From the NCBI RefSeq assembly GCF_016651435.1, contig NZ_JAEPRJ010000001.1:2852001-2916000 (forward strand): a DNA stretch of 64,000 nt. Direction: 5' to 3'. The notes under the pieces were generated by a model, which saw only the letters and a program-made list of their open reading frames with translations, was not told the DNA's origin and searched no databases. The translations under genes were made by a program, and so were the position numbers. This DNA is from Catonella massiliensis (GTDB lineage Bacteria; Bacillota; Clostridia; Lachnospirales; Lachnospiraceae). This document shows positions 1 through 6,212 of the stretch, piece after piece; position 1 is the first letter of the stretch; every line of letters begins with the position of its first letter.

Positions 1-1
1 A

Positions 2-703
2 TTAGGCAACACCCTTACAACTCCGGCATTTATGGATATAAGGTTTGACCTAATAGTTGCCAATTATCCATTTTCCGTTAAGTGGGAGCCAGCAGAAGAT
101 GACATAAGATTCAAAGACTGGTGTACGGTACCCCCACCATCCAAGGCAGATTTTGCCTTCATAATGCACATGATGTATCTGCTTGCAGATGATGGTATAT
201 GTGTGTGTTTAAGTTTTCCGGGCATTCTATACAGAGGTGCAAGAGAAGGGAAGATAAGGGCGGAGTTGGTAGCAAGAGGCTATGTAAAAAAGGTTATACA
301 GATACCGGGCGGTTATTTCAAAGATACTAACATAGCAACATCATTGCTTATTTTGTCAAAGGCTCCAACTGATGGATTTGTTGAGTTTGAAGACCTACAG
401 CTTAACAAATCAATAAGGGCTTCACTGGATGAGATAAAAGGAAATGATTTCAACCTTGCGGTGTCTAACTACATTTTTGAAGATATCCAAAAAGAATGTA
501 TTGATCCAGTTATAAATTCAAATGAATGTAAGCATCTGTTTTTAAAGAACCTAAAGGACTCACTTGAGTTCTACCGCATTGATGCAGAATTACAGTCCGA
601 TGTACTAGGGCGAAAAGAAGCAAAGAATGATTTTTTTAAGCTTTGCGATGATGCTGTAAATGTCATTAAAAAATTTGCGTTGGAAATAGTGAAAACTGGT
701 TAA
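2..703 (+). CDS. N-6 DNA methylase, HsdM-like, 5' end outside the window
   Basis: The frame is open from base 2, so this is the C-terminal part of a larger protein and the ATG at 32 is not the real start. The first residues read LGNTLTTPAF followed by FDLIVANYPFS, which matches the region around motif IV of type I-like (HsdM, N6_Mtase) adenine methyltransferases. Downstream text (APTDG, YFKDTNIATSLLILSK) also fits that fold. The usual motif IV is NPPF; here it reads NYPF, so the first proline of the catalytic motif is replaced by tyrosine and activity is uncertain. The gene ends 21 bases before a phage antirepressor, so it belongs to the prophage early region, possibly as a protective or regulatory methylase. 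Family call is good; specificity cannot be read. Confidence 0.8.
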   Translation, partial: LGNTLTTPAFMDIRFDLIVANYPFSVKWEPAEDDIRFKDWCTVPPPSKADFAFIMHMMYLLADDGICVCLSFPGILYRGAREGKIRAELVARGYVKKVIQIPGGYFKDTNIATSLLILSKAPTDGFVEFEDLQLNKSIRASLDEIKGNDFNLAVSNYIFEDIQKECIDPVINSNECKHLFLKNLKDSLEFYRIDAELQSDVLGRKEAKNDFFKLCDDAVNVIKKFALEIVKTG

Positions 704-724
704 TGCTGTTAGAAAGGAGAGCGG

Positions 725-1537
725 ATGACAGAGCTAAAAACATTTAGTAATTCAGAATTTGGGAATGTAAGAGTTATTGAGGTTGATAATGAGCCTTGGT
801 TTGTCGGTAAAGATGTTGCTGAGATATTAGGGTATGCTGAAACCGCAAACATGAGAAAACTTTTAGATGAGACGGAATACAAAGAGATAGACCCTCAAAA
901 TCGCTTGTTTACTGGGTTCGTCCAAAATGGAATGAGCTTAGAACCCAACAAAAATATTAGGAGAATGCTTTTAGTAAATGAGAGTGGTTTATATCAAGCA
1001 ATATTTGGAAGTACTTTAGAAGGTGCCAAGAAGTTCAAAAAGTGGGTTACAGGGGAAGTGCTTCCAACTATAAGAAAGCATGGGGCATATATGACGGATA
1101 GCACACTTGAAGAAGCTCTTGCAAATCCGGACTTCGGTATAAAACTTCTAACGAAGCTGAAAGAAGAAAAGGAAGCAAGAAAGAAACTTGAAGCAAAGGT
1201 TGAAGAGGATAAACCAAAGGTTATATTTGCCGATGCAGTAAGCTCAAGCAACACCTCCATACTTATAGGTGACCTTGCTAAGATACTTAAGCAGAATGGC
1301 TACAATACAGGACAGCAAAGACTTTTTGAAATCTTAAGAAGCAAAGGCTTTTTAATGAAGTCAGGGACAAGCAGGAACATGCCGACACAAAAGGCTATGG
1401 AGATGAAGCTTTTTGAAGTCAAAGAAACCACAATAAATAATCCAGATGGAAGTATAAGGATAACCAAGACTACAAAGGTTACTGGCATAGGACAGAGATA
1501 CTTTATCAACTATTTTCTTAAGAGACTAACCTATTAA
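725..1537 (+). CDS. Phage antirepressor, Bro-N plus KilAC domains
   Basis: A 270-residue protein. Residues about 10-115 form a Bro-N domain (VRVIEVDNEPWFVGKDVAEILGY, with later GLYQAIFGS and KKWVTGEVLPTIRKHGAYM landmarks). Residues about 160-265 resemble the KilAC/ANT domain of phage antirepressors (ILIGDLAKILKQNGY, RLFEILRSKGFL). A lysine- and glutamate-rich helix joins the two. The start has a good ribosome binding site (AGAAAGGAGAG). Such proteins are known to counter the lysogeny repressor or act as DNA-binding regulators in Firmicute prophages. It lies after a phage methylase and before small early ORFs, as in many such phages. The exact target is unknown. Confidence 0.92.
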   Translation: MTELKTFSNSEFGNVRVIEVDNEPWFVGKDVAEILGYAETANMRKLLDETEYKEIDPQNRLFTGFVQNGMSLEPNKNIRRMLLVNESGLYQAIFGSTLEGAKKFKKWVTGEVLPTIRKHGAYMTDSTLEEALANPDFGIKLLTKLKEEKEARKKLEAKVEEDKPKVIFADAVSSSNTSILIGDLAKILKQNGYNTGQQRLFEILRSKGFLMKSGTSRNMPTQKAMEMKLFEVKETTINNPDGSIRITKTTKVTGIGQRYFINYFLKRLTY

Positions 1538-1590
1538 GGATGTGAAAAAGGGGGTAGACACAATCTACACCCTTACAAGAGGAGGTAACT

Positions 1591-1704
1591 ATGGGATATG
1601 TATTGGAGGGAGTAAAAATCGTATTTGTCACATTACCAATAATATTGATGGTGTGGGCATTTGCTAAAGTCAGCAAAGAGATGAAAGAGGAATTAGAAGG
1701 ATAA
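1591..1704 (+). CDS. Small single-pass membrane protein, 37 residues
   Basis: ATG at 1591 follows an excellent AGAGGAGGT ribosome binding site. The predicted product has one hydrophobic helix (VKIVFVTLPIILMVWAF) followed by a charged tail rich in K and E. It ends shortly before the next small gene and shares its direction, so it fits a phage early operon of miniature genes. No function recognised. It is short enough to be missed by most gene callers; the ribosome binding site and coherent membrane helix are the support. Confidence 0.6.
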   Translation: MGYVLEGVKIVFVTLPIILMVWAFAKVSKEMKEELEG

Positions 1705-1731
1705 GGCAACTAAAGGGAAAGGAGGACAGGC

Positions 1732-1944
1732 ATGCCATATTTTAAGATATGCCCCGGCTGTGGAGGTAATTTAGATCCGGGCGAGAAGTGCAACTGCCAA
1801 GAAAGGCACGAAAAAAGAGGAATAAAGTTTACGGATACAAAGAAAGGAGAAAGTCATGAACTATCCTGCCAAAGTCATGTCAATGAAGGCACTCGTAAAA
1901 ATGGGAATCTCAGAATCTTTTCTGCGAAGAGCATATGTGGATAA
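1732..1944 (+). CDS. Small zinc-ribbon-like phage protein, possibly over-extended C terminus
   Basis: ATG follows GGAAAGGAGGAC. The N terminus carries CPGCGG and CNCQ (four cysteines within residues 8-22), a zinc-ribbon pattern common in tiny phage proteins. The last about 30 residues (from the in-frame passage at 1856) overlap the next gene in another frame and look like low-complexity read-through, so the ancestral stop may have been lost. Role unknown. Confidence 0.55.
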   Translation: MPYFKICPGCGGNLDPGEKCNCQERHEKRGIKFTDTKKGESHELSCQSHVNEGTRKNGNLRIFSAKSICG

Positions 1945-2077
1945 GAGTACACAGATAGCATGGAGGGCAGACCCCACTAGAGCTAACAGCAAAATAATGT
2001 TTGATACTGAAGCCTTAGAGTTGTACCGCTTAAAGCAAATAGCCTTTGAGAAAAAGATGCTTGCCACCATGACATAA
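1856..2077 (+). CDS. Small putative DNA-binding protein, excisionase-like
   Basis: A 73-residue protein starting at an ATG with AAGAAAGGAGA upstream. The text VMSMKALVKMGISESFLRRAYVDK reads as a helix-turn-helix of the MerR/excisionase kind, in which a helix-turn-helix chooses a start of a binding wing, followed by a short basic region and a helical tail. It overlaps the end of the zinc-ribbon gene by 89 bases in a different frame. It is the last gene before a hairpin and an inverted repeat upstream of the replication gene. Function is inferred only from size and helical pattern. Confidence 0.55.
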   Translation: MNYPAKVMSMKALVKMGISESFLRRAYVDKSTQIAWRADPTRANSKIMFDTEALELYRLKQIAFEKKMLATMT

Positions 2078-2106
2078 AAAAAGAGGCGGATAGGAAGACC
2101 GCCTCT
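2074..2106 (-). terminator. Rho-independent terminator reading leftward
   Basis: An 8-bp perfect stem (AGAGGCGG at 2082-2089, CCGCCTCT at 2099-2106, 9-base loop) is preceded on the plus strand by a run of seven A. On the minus strand this becomes a hairpin followed by a U tract, so it would stop transcription entering from the right. It lacks a T tract for the plus strand, although all surrounding genes are plus. Confidence 0.6.
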
Positions 2107-2113
2107 AAGTTGG

Positions 2114-2152
2114 AACGTAGTTTAATATCCTGCATGATTATTATACTACGTT
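2114..2152. repeat. Inverted repeat upstream of the replication gene
   Basis: AACGTAGT at 2114-2121 is answered by ACTACGTT at 2145-2152, and allowing one mismatch the pairing continues inward over TAATA. The 23-base centre is AT-rich, and TATACT (2142-2147) inside the right arm could be a -10 element. It may be an operator or transcript hairpin controlling the replication gene that starts about 110 bases downstream. Confidence 0.45.
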
Positions 2153-2263
2153 TCGGCAAAAAAGTAAAGAAAAAAGTTTGAAAAACCGCGTAATTATACG
2201 CTTTTAGCACTTGTTCAAACTATTAACTTTACGACTATATTTAAAGAAATGGGGTATAAAGTC

Positions 2264-3007
2264 ATGCCATATTATAAAACTGAAATAGAAGCAGGAAAAA
2301 CTATAGAAGTTATAAAAAGTCATACCAGGAGTTTAAATGATCATAGACCTAGAGAGGGCAGGGAAAAGATTACTCCTGAGGATATGAAAAAAATAAATAG
2401 GATTAATACTGAGGCGAGATTAGCAAGGCTTATAAATGCTAACTTCGGATATGGAGATTATCACTTAGTCCTTACTTACAGAAAAGATTTAAGGCCAAGT
2501 CCGGAAGAAGCCAAAAAAAGATTGGCTAAGTTTTTAAGAGTCCTTAGAAGAGAGTATAAAAAATACAAGGAAGAGCTTAAATATATCTGCGTGACTGAGT
2601 ATTTAAACACAGCTATCCACCACCACCTAATCATAAATGGTATAGAGGCTAATATAAATAAGATAGTCAGGGATTGTTGGGAATGGGGTAGCCCTCACTT
2701 TACCCCTTTAGATGATACGGGCCAGTATAGAGAGCTGGCAGCGTATTTTATAAAAGAGACATCCAAGACTTACAAGGCAAATGATGGAGGGGCTAAACAG
2801 CATTATACCTGTAGCAGGAATTTAATCAAGCCGGTAAAGAAGACTACCATCATCAAGTCAATAAATTGGCTGGATATACCTAAACCTAAAAAGGGATATT
2901 ACATAGATAAAGATACAGTTTATAACGGAATCAATCCTTTTACGGGTGCACCTATCCAAAAGTATACGATGGTTAAGCTCCCGGAGATAAAGGGCAAAAG
3001 TGGATAA
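2264..3007 (+). CDS. HUH-type replication initiator, Rep ORF2/G2P family
   Basis: From the ATG at 2264 the protein is 247 residues and begins MPYYKTEIEAG, a start typical of Firmicute phage and plasmid Rep proteins; an upstream in-frame ATG at 2249 has no ribosome binding site, whereas GGGG lies before 2264. The HUH metal site is visible as IHHHLIING. A downstream YFIKETSK segment supplies a likely catalytic tyrosine with a following lysine. Proteins of this family nick one strand at a double-strand origin and start rolling-circle replication. The 460 bases after the gene hold a strikingly regular repeat array with a DnaA box, a plausible target. No phage-type replicative helicase or primase is seen nearby, so this is probably the main replication protein visible here. 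Confidence 0.85.
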   Translation: MPYYKTEIEAGKTIEVIKSHTRSLNDHRPREGREKITPEDMKKINRINTEARLARLINANFGYGDYHLVLTYRKDLRPSPEEAKKRLAKFLRVLRREYKKYKEELKYICVTEYLNTAIHHHLIINGIEANINKIVRDCWEWGSPHFTPLDDTGQYRELAAYFIKETSKTYKANDGGAKQHYTCSRNLIKPVKKTTIIKSINWLDIPKPKKGYYIDKDTVYNGINPFTGAPIQKYTMVKLPEIKGKSG

Positions 3008-3020
3008 AACTGTTCAAAGT

Positions 3021-3451
3021 CTGAAAGACGCATAAATGCTAAACGAATCAAAGATATGCAAGTCATTCTACATTTTATATAAAAGTCTGTCTCGATTAAA
3101 GTTTAATAAGGTTTGAGGGCATTTTTAGGCAGTTCAAAAATGTTCAAAAACTCGGAAAGGTGCATAAACCTTAATCGGGAGAAAGATTTTAAGAAATAAA
3201 GAAAAATACAAAAAGTCTGCCCCGATTAGCATTTAATAGGGTTTGCGGAAAGTAGGCATGTTGAAAAAGCACTAAAAAACTTCTGAAAGGTGCATAAACG
3301 CTAAACGAACCAAAGATTTGCGACACATTCTACAATTTATCAAAAAAGCCGTTTCGATCAGCGTTTAATAGGGTTTGCAGACTTATCCACAATGAACACA
3401 TTAGTTCAAAACCTTAATAAATGTGATAAACGCTAGACGAAGGAAAGATTT
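3021..3451. repeat. Seven-element alternating repeat array, candidate replication origin or centromere
   Basis: This gene-free stretch holds a motif with consensus close to TAAAYGCTAAWCGR. It occurs seven times in strictly alternating orientation: plus at about 3033, 3164, 3294 and 3426, minus at about 3098, 3228 and 3360. Centres are about 64-66 bases apart. Neighbouring plus/minus copies form three dyads repeated every about 131 bases, each preceded by a TTCAAA-type element (3011, 3131/3141, 3403). Arms vary together in part: CGAA pairs with TTCG in the third dyad and AATCGGG with CCCGATT in the second. Its place directly after the HUH initiator suggests an origin; a partition site for the ParB-like protein is the alternative. 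Confidence 0.75.
3383..3391 (+). promoter_or_regulatory. DnaA box
   Basis: TTATCCACA at 3383-3391 is an exact match to the classical DnaA box. It lies between the last inverted copy and the last direct copy of the repeat array, supporting use of host DnaA at a replication origin. A nine-base match alone could be chance. Confidence 0.5.
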
Positions 3452-3466
3452 AAGGAGGGAAAAAAC

Positions 3467-4060
3467 ATGAATCTAAGAGTTATCGCATTACTAATTATCC
3501 TGTCGCTAACTATCAGGGGTAAGCCTATAGAGGAATCTATACAGGCGGTGAAGATAAGCCCTGTAATGCCTGACAAAGCAAAGCAAGCTAAAGTAAAGAG
3601 GGCTAAGCCTAAGAAAGCCAAGCTAAAGGCAGCAGATAAAAAGGCTGTGGATTTTATGAACTCTTCCTTAGGGGAGTGGATAATAGAATACTCTGCTAGT
3701 AAAGGCATAGATCCTTTTCTAATACTTGCGATAGCAGAAAGAGAAAGCGGATTGAATCCTAATGCAGTAGGAGACAATGGAGCAAGTATAGGCTTAATGC
3801 AGATACAACCAAGGTGGAGCTGGGGAAGGATGAAGATGCTTGGAGTGGATGACCTAAGAGAGCCAAGAGGCTGCGTAAAGGTAGCAATAGATATATTACT
3901 GGAATACAAAGAAAAAGATAGCGACCTTTACTTTGTGCTTATGGCATGTAACGGAGGTGTGGCATACGCAAAAAGGAACATAAATACTCCTAGCGACTAC
4001 GCTCTTAAAGTATCTGAGCGTGCGGCTGAGTTAAGCAGATTGTACGAGGTGGCAGAATGA
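3467..4060 (+). CDS. Lytic transglycosylase, SLT domain
   Basis: A 197-residue protein with an N-terminal hydrophobic segment (MNLRVIALLIILSLTIRG) that can serve as signal or anchor, a lysine/alanine-rich linker (residues about 35-60), and an SLT domain. The catalytic glutamate is in AIAERESGLNP (E93), followed by the family marks GASIGLMQIQP. It would cleave the glycan strand of peptidoglycan outside the membrane. The ribosome binding site AAGGAGGG is strong. An SLT enzyme in the early replication region, far from the lysis cassette, resembles plasmid or conjugative-element cargo more than a classical lysis gene. It overlaps the next gene by four bases (ATGA), so the two are translationally coupled. 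Confidence 0.88.
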   Translation: MNLRVIALLIILSLTIRGKPIEESIQAVKISPVMPDKAKQAKVKRAKPKKAKLKAADKKAVDFMNSSLGEWIIEYSASKGIDPFLILAIAERESGLNPNAVGDNGASIGLMQIQPRWSWGRMKMLGVDDLREPRGCVKVAIDILLEYKEKDSDLYFVLMACNGGVAYAKRNINTPSDYALKVSERAAELSRLYEVAE

Positions 4061-4452
4061 AAATTAAAGTAATCACCAGTCTAGACCACAAGGGCAATCC
4101 CAAAGGTAGCGGAACGGCTAAAGCTCTGATTATCTATGTGGATGAACAGGGAGAACGGCATGAGAAGGAGATTAAGACAGATATAGATAATGACACGAGG
4201 AACGCACTTGCATTAAAGCTAAGCGTAGAGGTCCTAAAGGCTCTTATAAAACCTTGTGAAGTAGAGCTTAGCCTTAACTGTAAATATATCAAGAACTGTA
4301 TCAATAATGGTTGGTTAACAAGTTGGCAGCAGTCAGGGTGGAAGAAGTCAGATGGCAAGCCTCCTGCAAATGTGGAGCTGTGGAAGCTGCTTGATATGTC
4401 CTTGAAATTGCATAATGTCAAATTCATAGGAGGTAGTGATGGAAATCTGTGA
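4057..4452 (+). CDS. RNase H-fold protein, probably catalytically dead
   Basis: The C-terminal half follows RNase HI closely: CEVELSLNCKYIKNCINNGW, then TSWQQSGWKKSDGKPPANVELWKLL. In active enzymes the first segment ends in a TDS-type motif with a catalytic aspartate; here it is LNC. The glutamate expected in the preceding helix (TRNALALKLSVEVLKAL) also appears absent. The fold is therefore kept while active-site acids seem lost, suggesting a nucleic-acid-binding role instead of cleavage. It starts within the transglycosylase stop (ATGA overlap) and overlaps the following HNH gene. Residue-level loss is judged by eye and should be aligned. Confidence 0.7.
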   Translation: MKIKVITSLDHKGNPKGSGTAKALIIYVDEQGERHEKEIKTDIDNDTRNALALKLSVEVLKALIKPCEVELSLNCKYIKNCINNGWLTSWQQSGWKKSDGKPPANVELWKLLDMSLKLHNVKFIGGSDGNL

Positions 4453-4795
4453 AGTAAAGGGTTGTAATCAGCCAGGGCAAAGGCACCATATCGTGTTTAG
4501 GTCTCAGGGAGGGCTTGATTTTAAGTTAAATTATAAATACCTATGTCCCGAACACCATACAGGAAATGAAAGCCCACACAAAAAGAAAGAGATTGACTTA
4601 AGGTACAAAAGGGAAATGCAGATGGAGTTGTTGGCATTATTCTTTGAAGATACCTATACCCTTTCTCAGATAATAGACCTTATAGGCGAGGATAAAAAGA
4701 AACTTGAAAAGAAATTCCGAAAAGTGCCCAATGTTGCAGGCCTCTATAAGCGTGAAGACATTGTAAGGGCATTGATGGGAGACAGAACATATTAA
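4439..4795 (+). CDS. Small HNH-like nuclease
   Basis: Start chosen at ATG 4439, five bases after AGGAGG (4428-4433); the GTG at 4436 is too close. The 118-residue product has a compact His/Cys nuclease core: CEVKGCNQPGQRHHIVFRSQGG, then NYKYLCPEHHTG and SPH. HNH nucleases with this layout are common in phage early or packaging regions. The C-terminal half (from about residue 60) is helical and charged with no recognised domain. Start overlaps the upstream gene by 14 bases. DNA cutting is inferred from the motif only. Confidence 0.75.
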   Translation: MEICEVKGCNQPGQRHHIVFRSQGGLDFKLNYKYLCPEHHTGNESPHKKKEIDLRYKREMQMELLALFFEDTYTLSQIIDLIGEDKKKLEKKFRKVPNVAGLYKREDIVRALMGDRTY

Positions 4796-4804
4796 GGAGG
4801 AGTT

Positions 4805-5122
4805 ATGTTATACGGCTATGTATGCAGCCCTTACAGAGGGAATATATTTAAGCGAATCAGGAATAAGAGATATGCAAGACATCTAACTAAGCTAATGGTT
4901 GATTTTGAAACTATTCCAATCACACCACACCTGTATCTTACTGCAGTCCTTAAGGACAGCAATCCGGAAGAGCGGAAAAAAGGAACTGGATTAAGCCTTG
5001 AGCTCTTAAAGATGTGTGATGTGGTGCTTGTTGGCACAAAGTACGGAATCAGCGAAGGTATGGCAGCAGAGATAAAACTGGCTGAGAAGATGGGAATTAA
5101 GATTTTATACATATTGGAATAA
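4805..5122 (+). CDS. DUF4406/DUF7768-type protein, deoxyribosyltransferase-like fold
   Basis: A 105-residue protein beginning MLYGYVCSPYRG and ending with CDVVLVGTKYGISEGMAAEI and a short final strand KILYILE. This matches small phage proteins related to the nucleoside 2-deoxyribosyltransferase-like fold (alternating strands and helices with a conserved N-terminal YV.SPYRG and a later G.S.GM.AEI). Enzymatic role in phage is not established; nucleotide metabolism is the usual guess. Ribosome binding site AAGGAGG is strong. It sits in a run of small early genes. Confidence 0.75.
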   Translation: MLYGYVCSPYRGNIFKRIRNKRYARHLTKLMVDFETIPITPHLYLTAVLKDSNPEERKKGTGLSLELLKMCDVVLVGTKYGISEGMAAEIKLAEKMGIKILYILE

Positions 5123-5136
5123 TGGAGGATATGAAA

Positions 5137-5319
5137 ATGGATAGAGCAGTCAATATTATAACTTATGCAGGAGTGCTATTACTCACACTGGGAGCATTAA
5201 CAGCGATATGGGGTGGCTTAGTAGGGCTTAAGATAGCGGGAAGTGGAGCAGTCCTTATATTTACAGCTATGGCATTATCTTATTGTAACGAAGAGATAAA
5301 GCTTGAAAAAGAAGAGTAG
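5137..5319 (+). CDS. Small membrane protein with two predicted helices
   Basis: Three in-frame ATGs occur at 5122, 5131 and 5137; GGAGG at 5124-5128 best serves the last, giving 60 residues. Two hydrophobic stretches (IITYAGVLLLTLGALTAIWG and GSGAVLIFTAMALSYC) flank a short turn; the tail is acidic and basic (NEEIKLEKEE). No family recognised. Likely a phage early membrane protein. Confidence 0.6.
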   Translation: MDRAVNIITYAGVLLLTLGALTAIWGGLVGLKIAGSGAVLIFTAMALSYCNEEIKLEKEE

Positions 5320-5342
5320 GGTAATTCAAGGAGGGATTAGAT

Positions 5343-5552
5343 ATGACACTTGAAGAGATTTTGAAAAGGCTTAGGCGGATGAACTCATTTTTAGAGCTAT
5401 CTGATGAAATGATAATTAGTTATGCGGGAGAGTCTGCAAGAGGCTATGAACGCGCCGTAAAGATTGGAAAAACTTGTGCAGACTTGACGGAGCTTATCAA
5501 AGAGTTAAAAGCTGAGGGATTGTCTGAGAGTAATACTGTGTGCGTTGAGTAA
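5343..5552 (+). CDS. Hypothetical small phage protein
   Basis: A 69-residue, mainly helical protein starting MTLEEILKRLRRMNSF after AAGGAGGGATTAG. It contains no cysteine pairs or membrane segment and no motif I recognise. It sits between two other small early genes with 15-25 base gaps and shares their strong ribosome binding site style, supporting it as a real gene. Confidence 0.6.
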   Translation: MTLEEILKRLRRMNSFLELSDEMIISYAGESARGYERAVKIGKTCADLTELIKELKAEGLSESNTVCVE

Positions 5553-5566
5553 GGGAAGGAGAGAAG

Positions 5567-5821
5567 ATGTCAAAAAAGTCTAAAAATCTGATAAGCAGAG
5601 ATAAATACAAAGAGATAAAGAGAATGGACCATACTAGCATGAGTGAGTTCTACACGAAAGTATGGCAGGAAGGCTTTGATAACGGAGTAAAGGCAGGTAA
5701 CGACAATAGGGAGGCAGCAGTTACCCCGGAGGATATACGAGAAGTGATAAAAGATGTAAAGGGCATAGGCGAGGTTAAACTTAAGGCAATAATGGAGCAG
5801 ATAGGCACATTGTACAAGTAA
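5567..5821 (+). CDS. Hypothetical phage protein with helix-hairpin-helix-like end
   Basis: An 84-residue basic protein. The C-terminal VIKDVKGIGEVKLKAIMEQI resembles one helix-hairpin-helix unit (hGhGxxxhxxI), a small DNA-backbone-binding motif also used in nuclease partners. The N terminus (MSKKSKNLISRDKYKEIKR) is lysine-rich. Good ribosome binding site (AAGGAGAG). Function not known; non-specific DNA binding is a weak inference. Confidence 0.6.
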   Translation: MSKKSKNLISRDKYKEIKRMDHTSMSEFYTKVWQEGFDNGVKAGNDNREAAVTPEDIREVIKDVKGIGEVKLKAIMEQIGTLYK

Positions 5822-5835
5822 AGGAGTGAAAAAGA

Positions 5836-6198
5836 ATGAATAAATATTCTCAGGAGATAAGCTTTGAAGGTGAAGTTTTTTCAGAACTAAGAGCAGGTGC
5901 AAATGTTATTCTACGAGACTTACTGGAATCTATGATGAAAAAAGGAAGTAAGGCAGGATGTATGACAATTAAGGTAGATGTTGAGCTTGTAGATGATGCA
6001 TCTGTAGGGACAGTAAGCATAACACCGGAGTTTACCTACAAAATAAGTTCCGCAATGCACTTAAAGAGCGAAATCAAAGGCAAGAAAAACTGTGGAGGCT
6101 GTGAAATGGTATGGGATGATGGCGCAGAGCAATATATATTGATGCCTATAACCGGTACAGCACAAAGGACAATATTTGATGGTAACGAAGAAGAATAA
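5836..6198 (+). CDS. Hypothetical phage early protein
   Basis: A 120-residue protein starting MNKYSQEISFEGEVFSEL. The middle alternates strands (GCMTIKVDVELVDD, TVSITPEFTYKISS), and the pattern KNCGGCEMVWDDG holds a CxxC pair. Related small proteins occur upstream of ParB-like genes in clostridial phages. No reaction can be assigned. It lies 14 bases before the ParB-like gene. Confidence 0.6.
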   Translation: MNKYSQEISFEGEVFSELRAGANVILRDLLESMMKKGSKAGCMTIKVDVELVDDASVGTVSITPEFTYKISSAMHLKSEIKGKKNCGGCEMVWDDGAEQYILMPITGTAQRTIFDGNEEE

Positions 6199-6212
6199 TT
6201 AAGGAGGTTGAG

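Noticed and set aside
3021..3451. CRISPR-like array
   Set aside because: Copies alternate in orientation, differ from each other and lie next to a Rep gene. CRISPR repeats are direct and near identical, and no cas genes occur.
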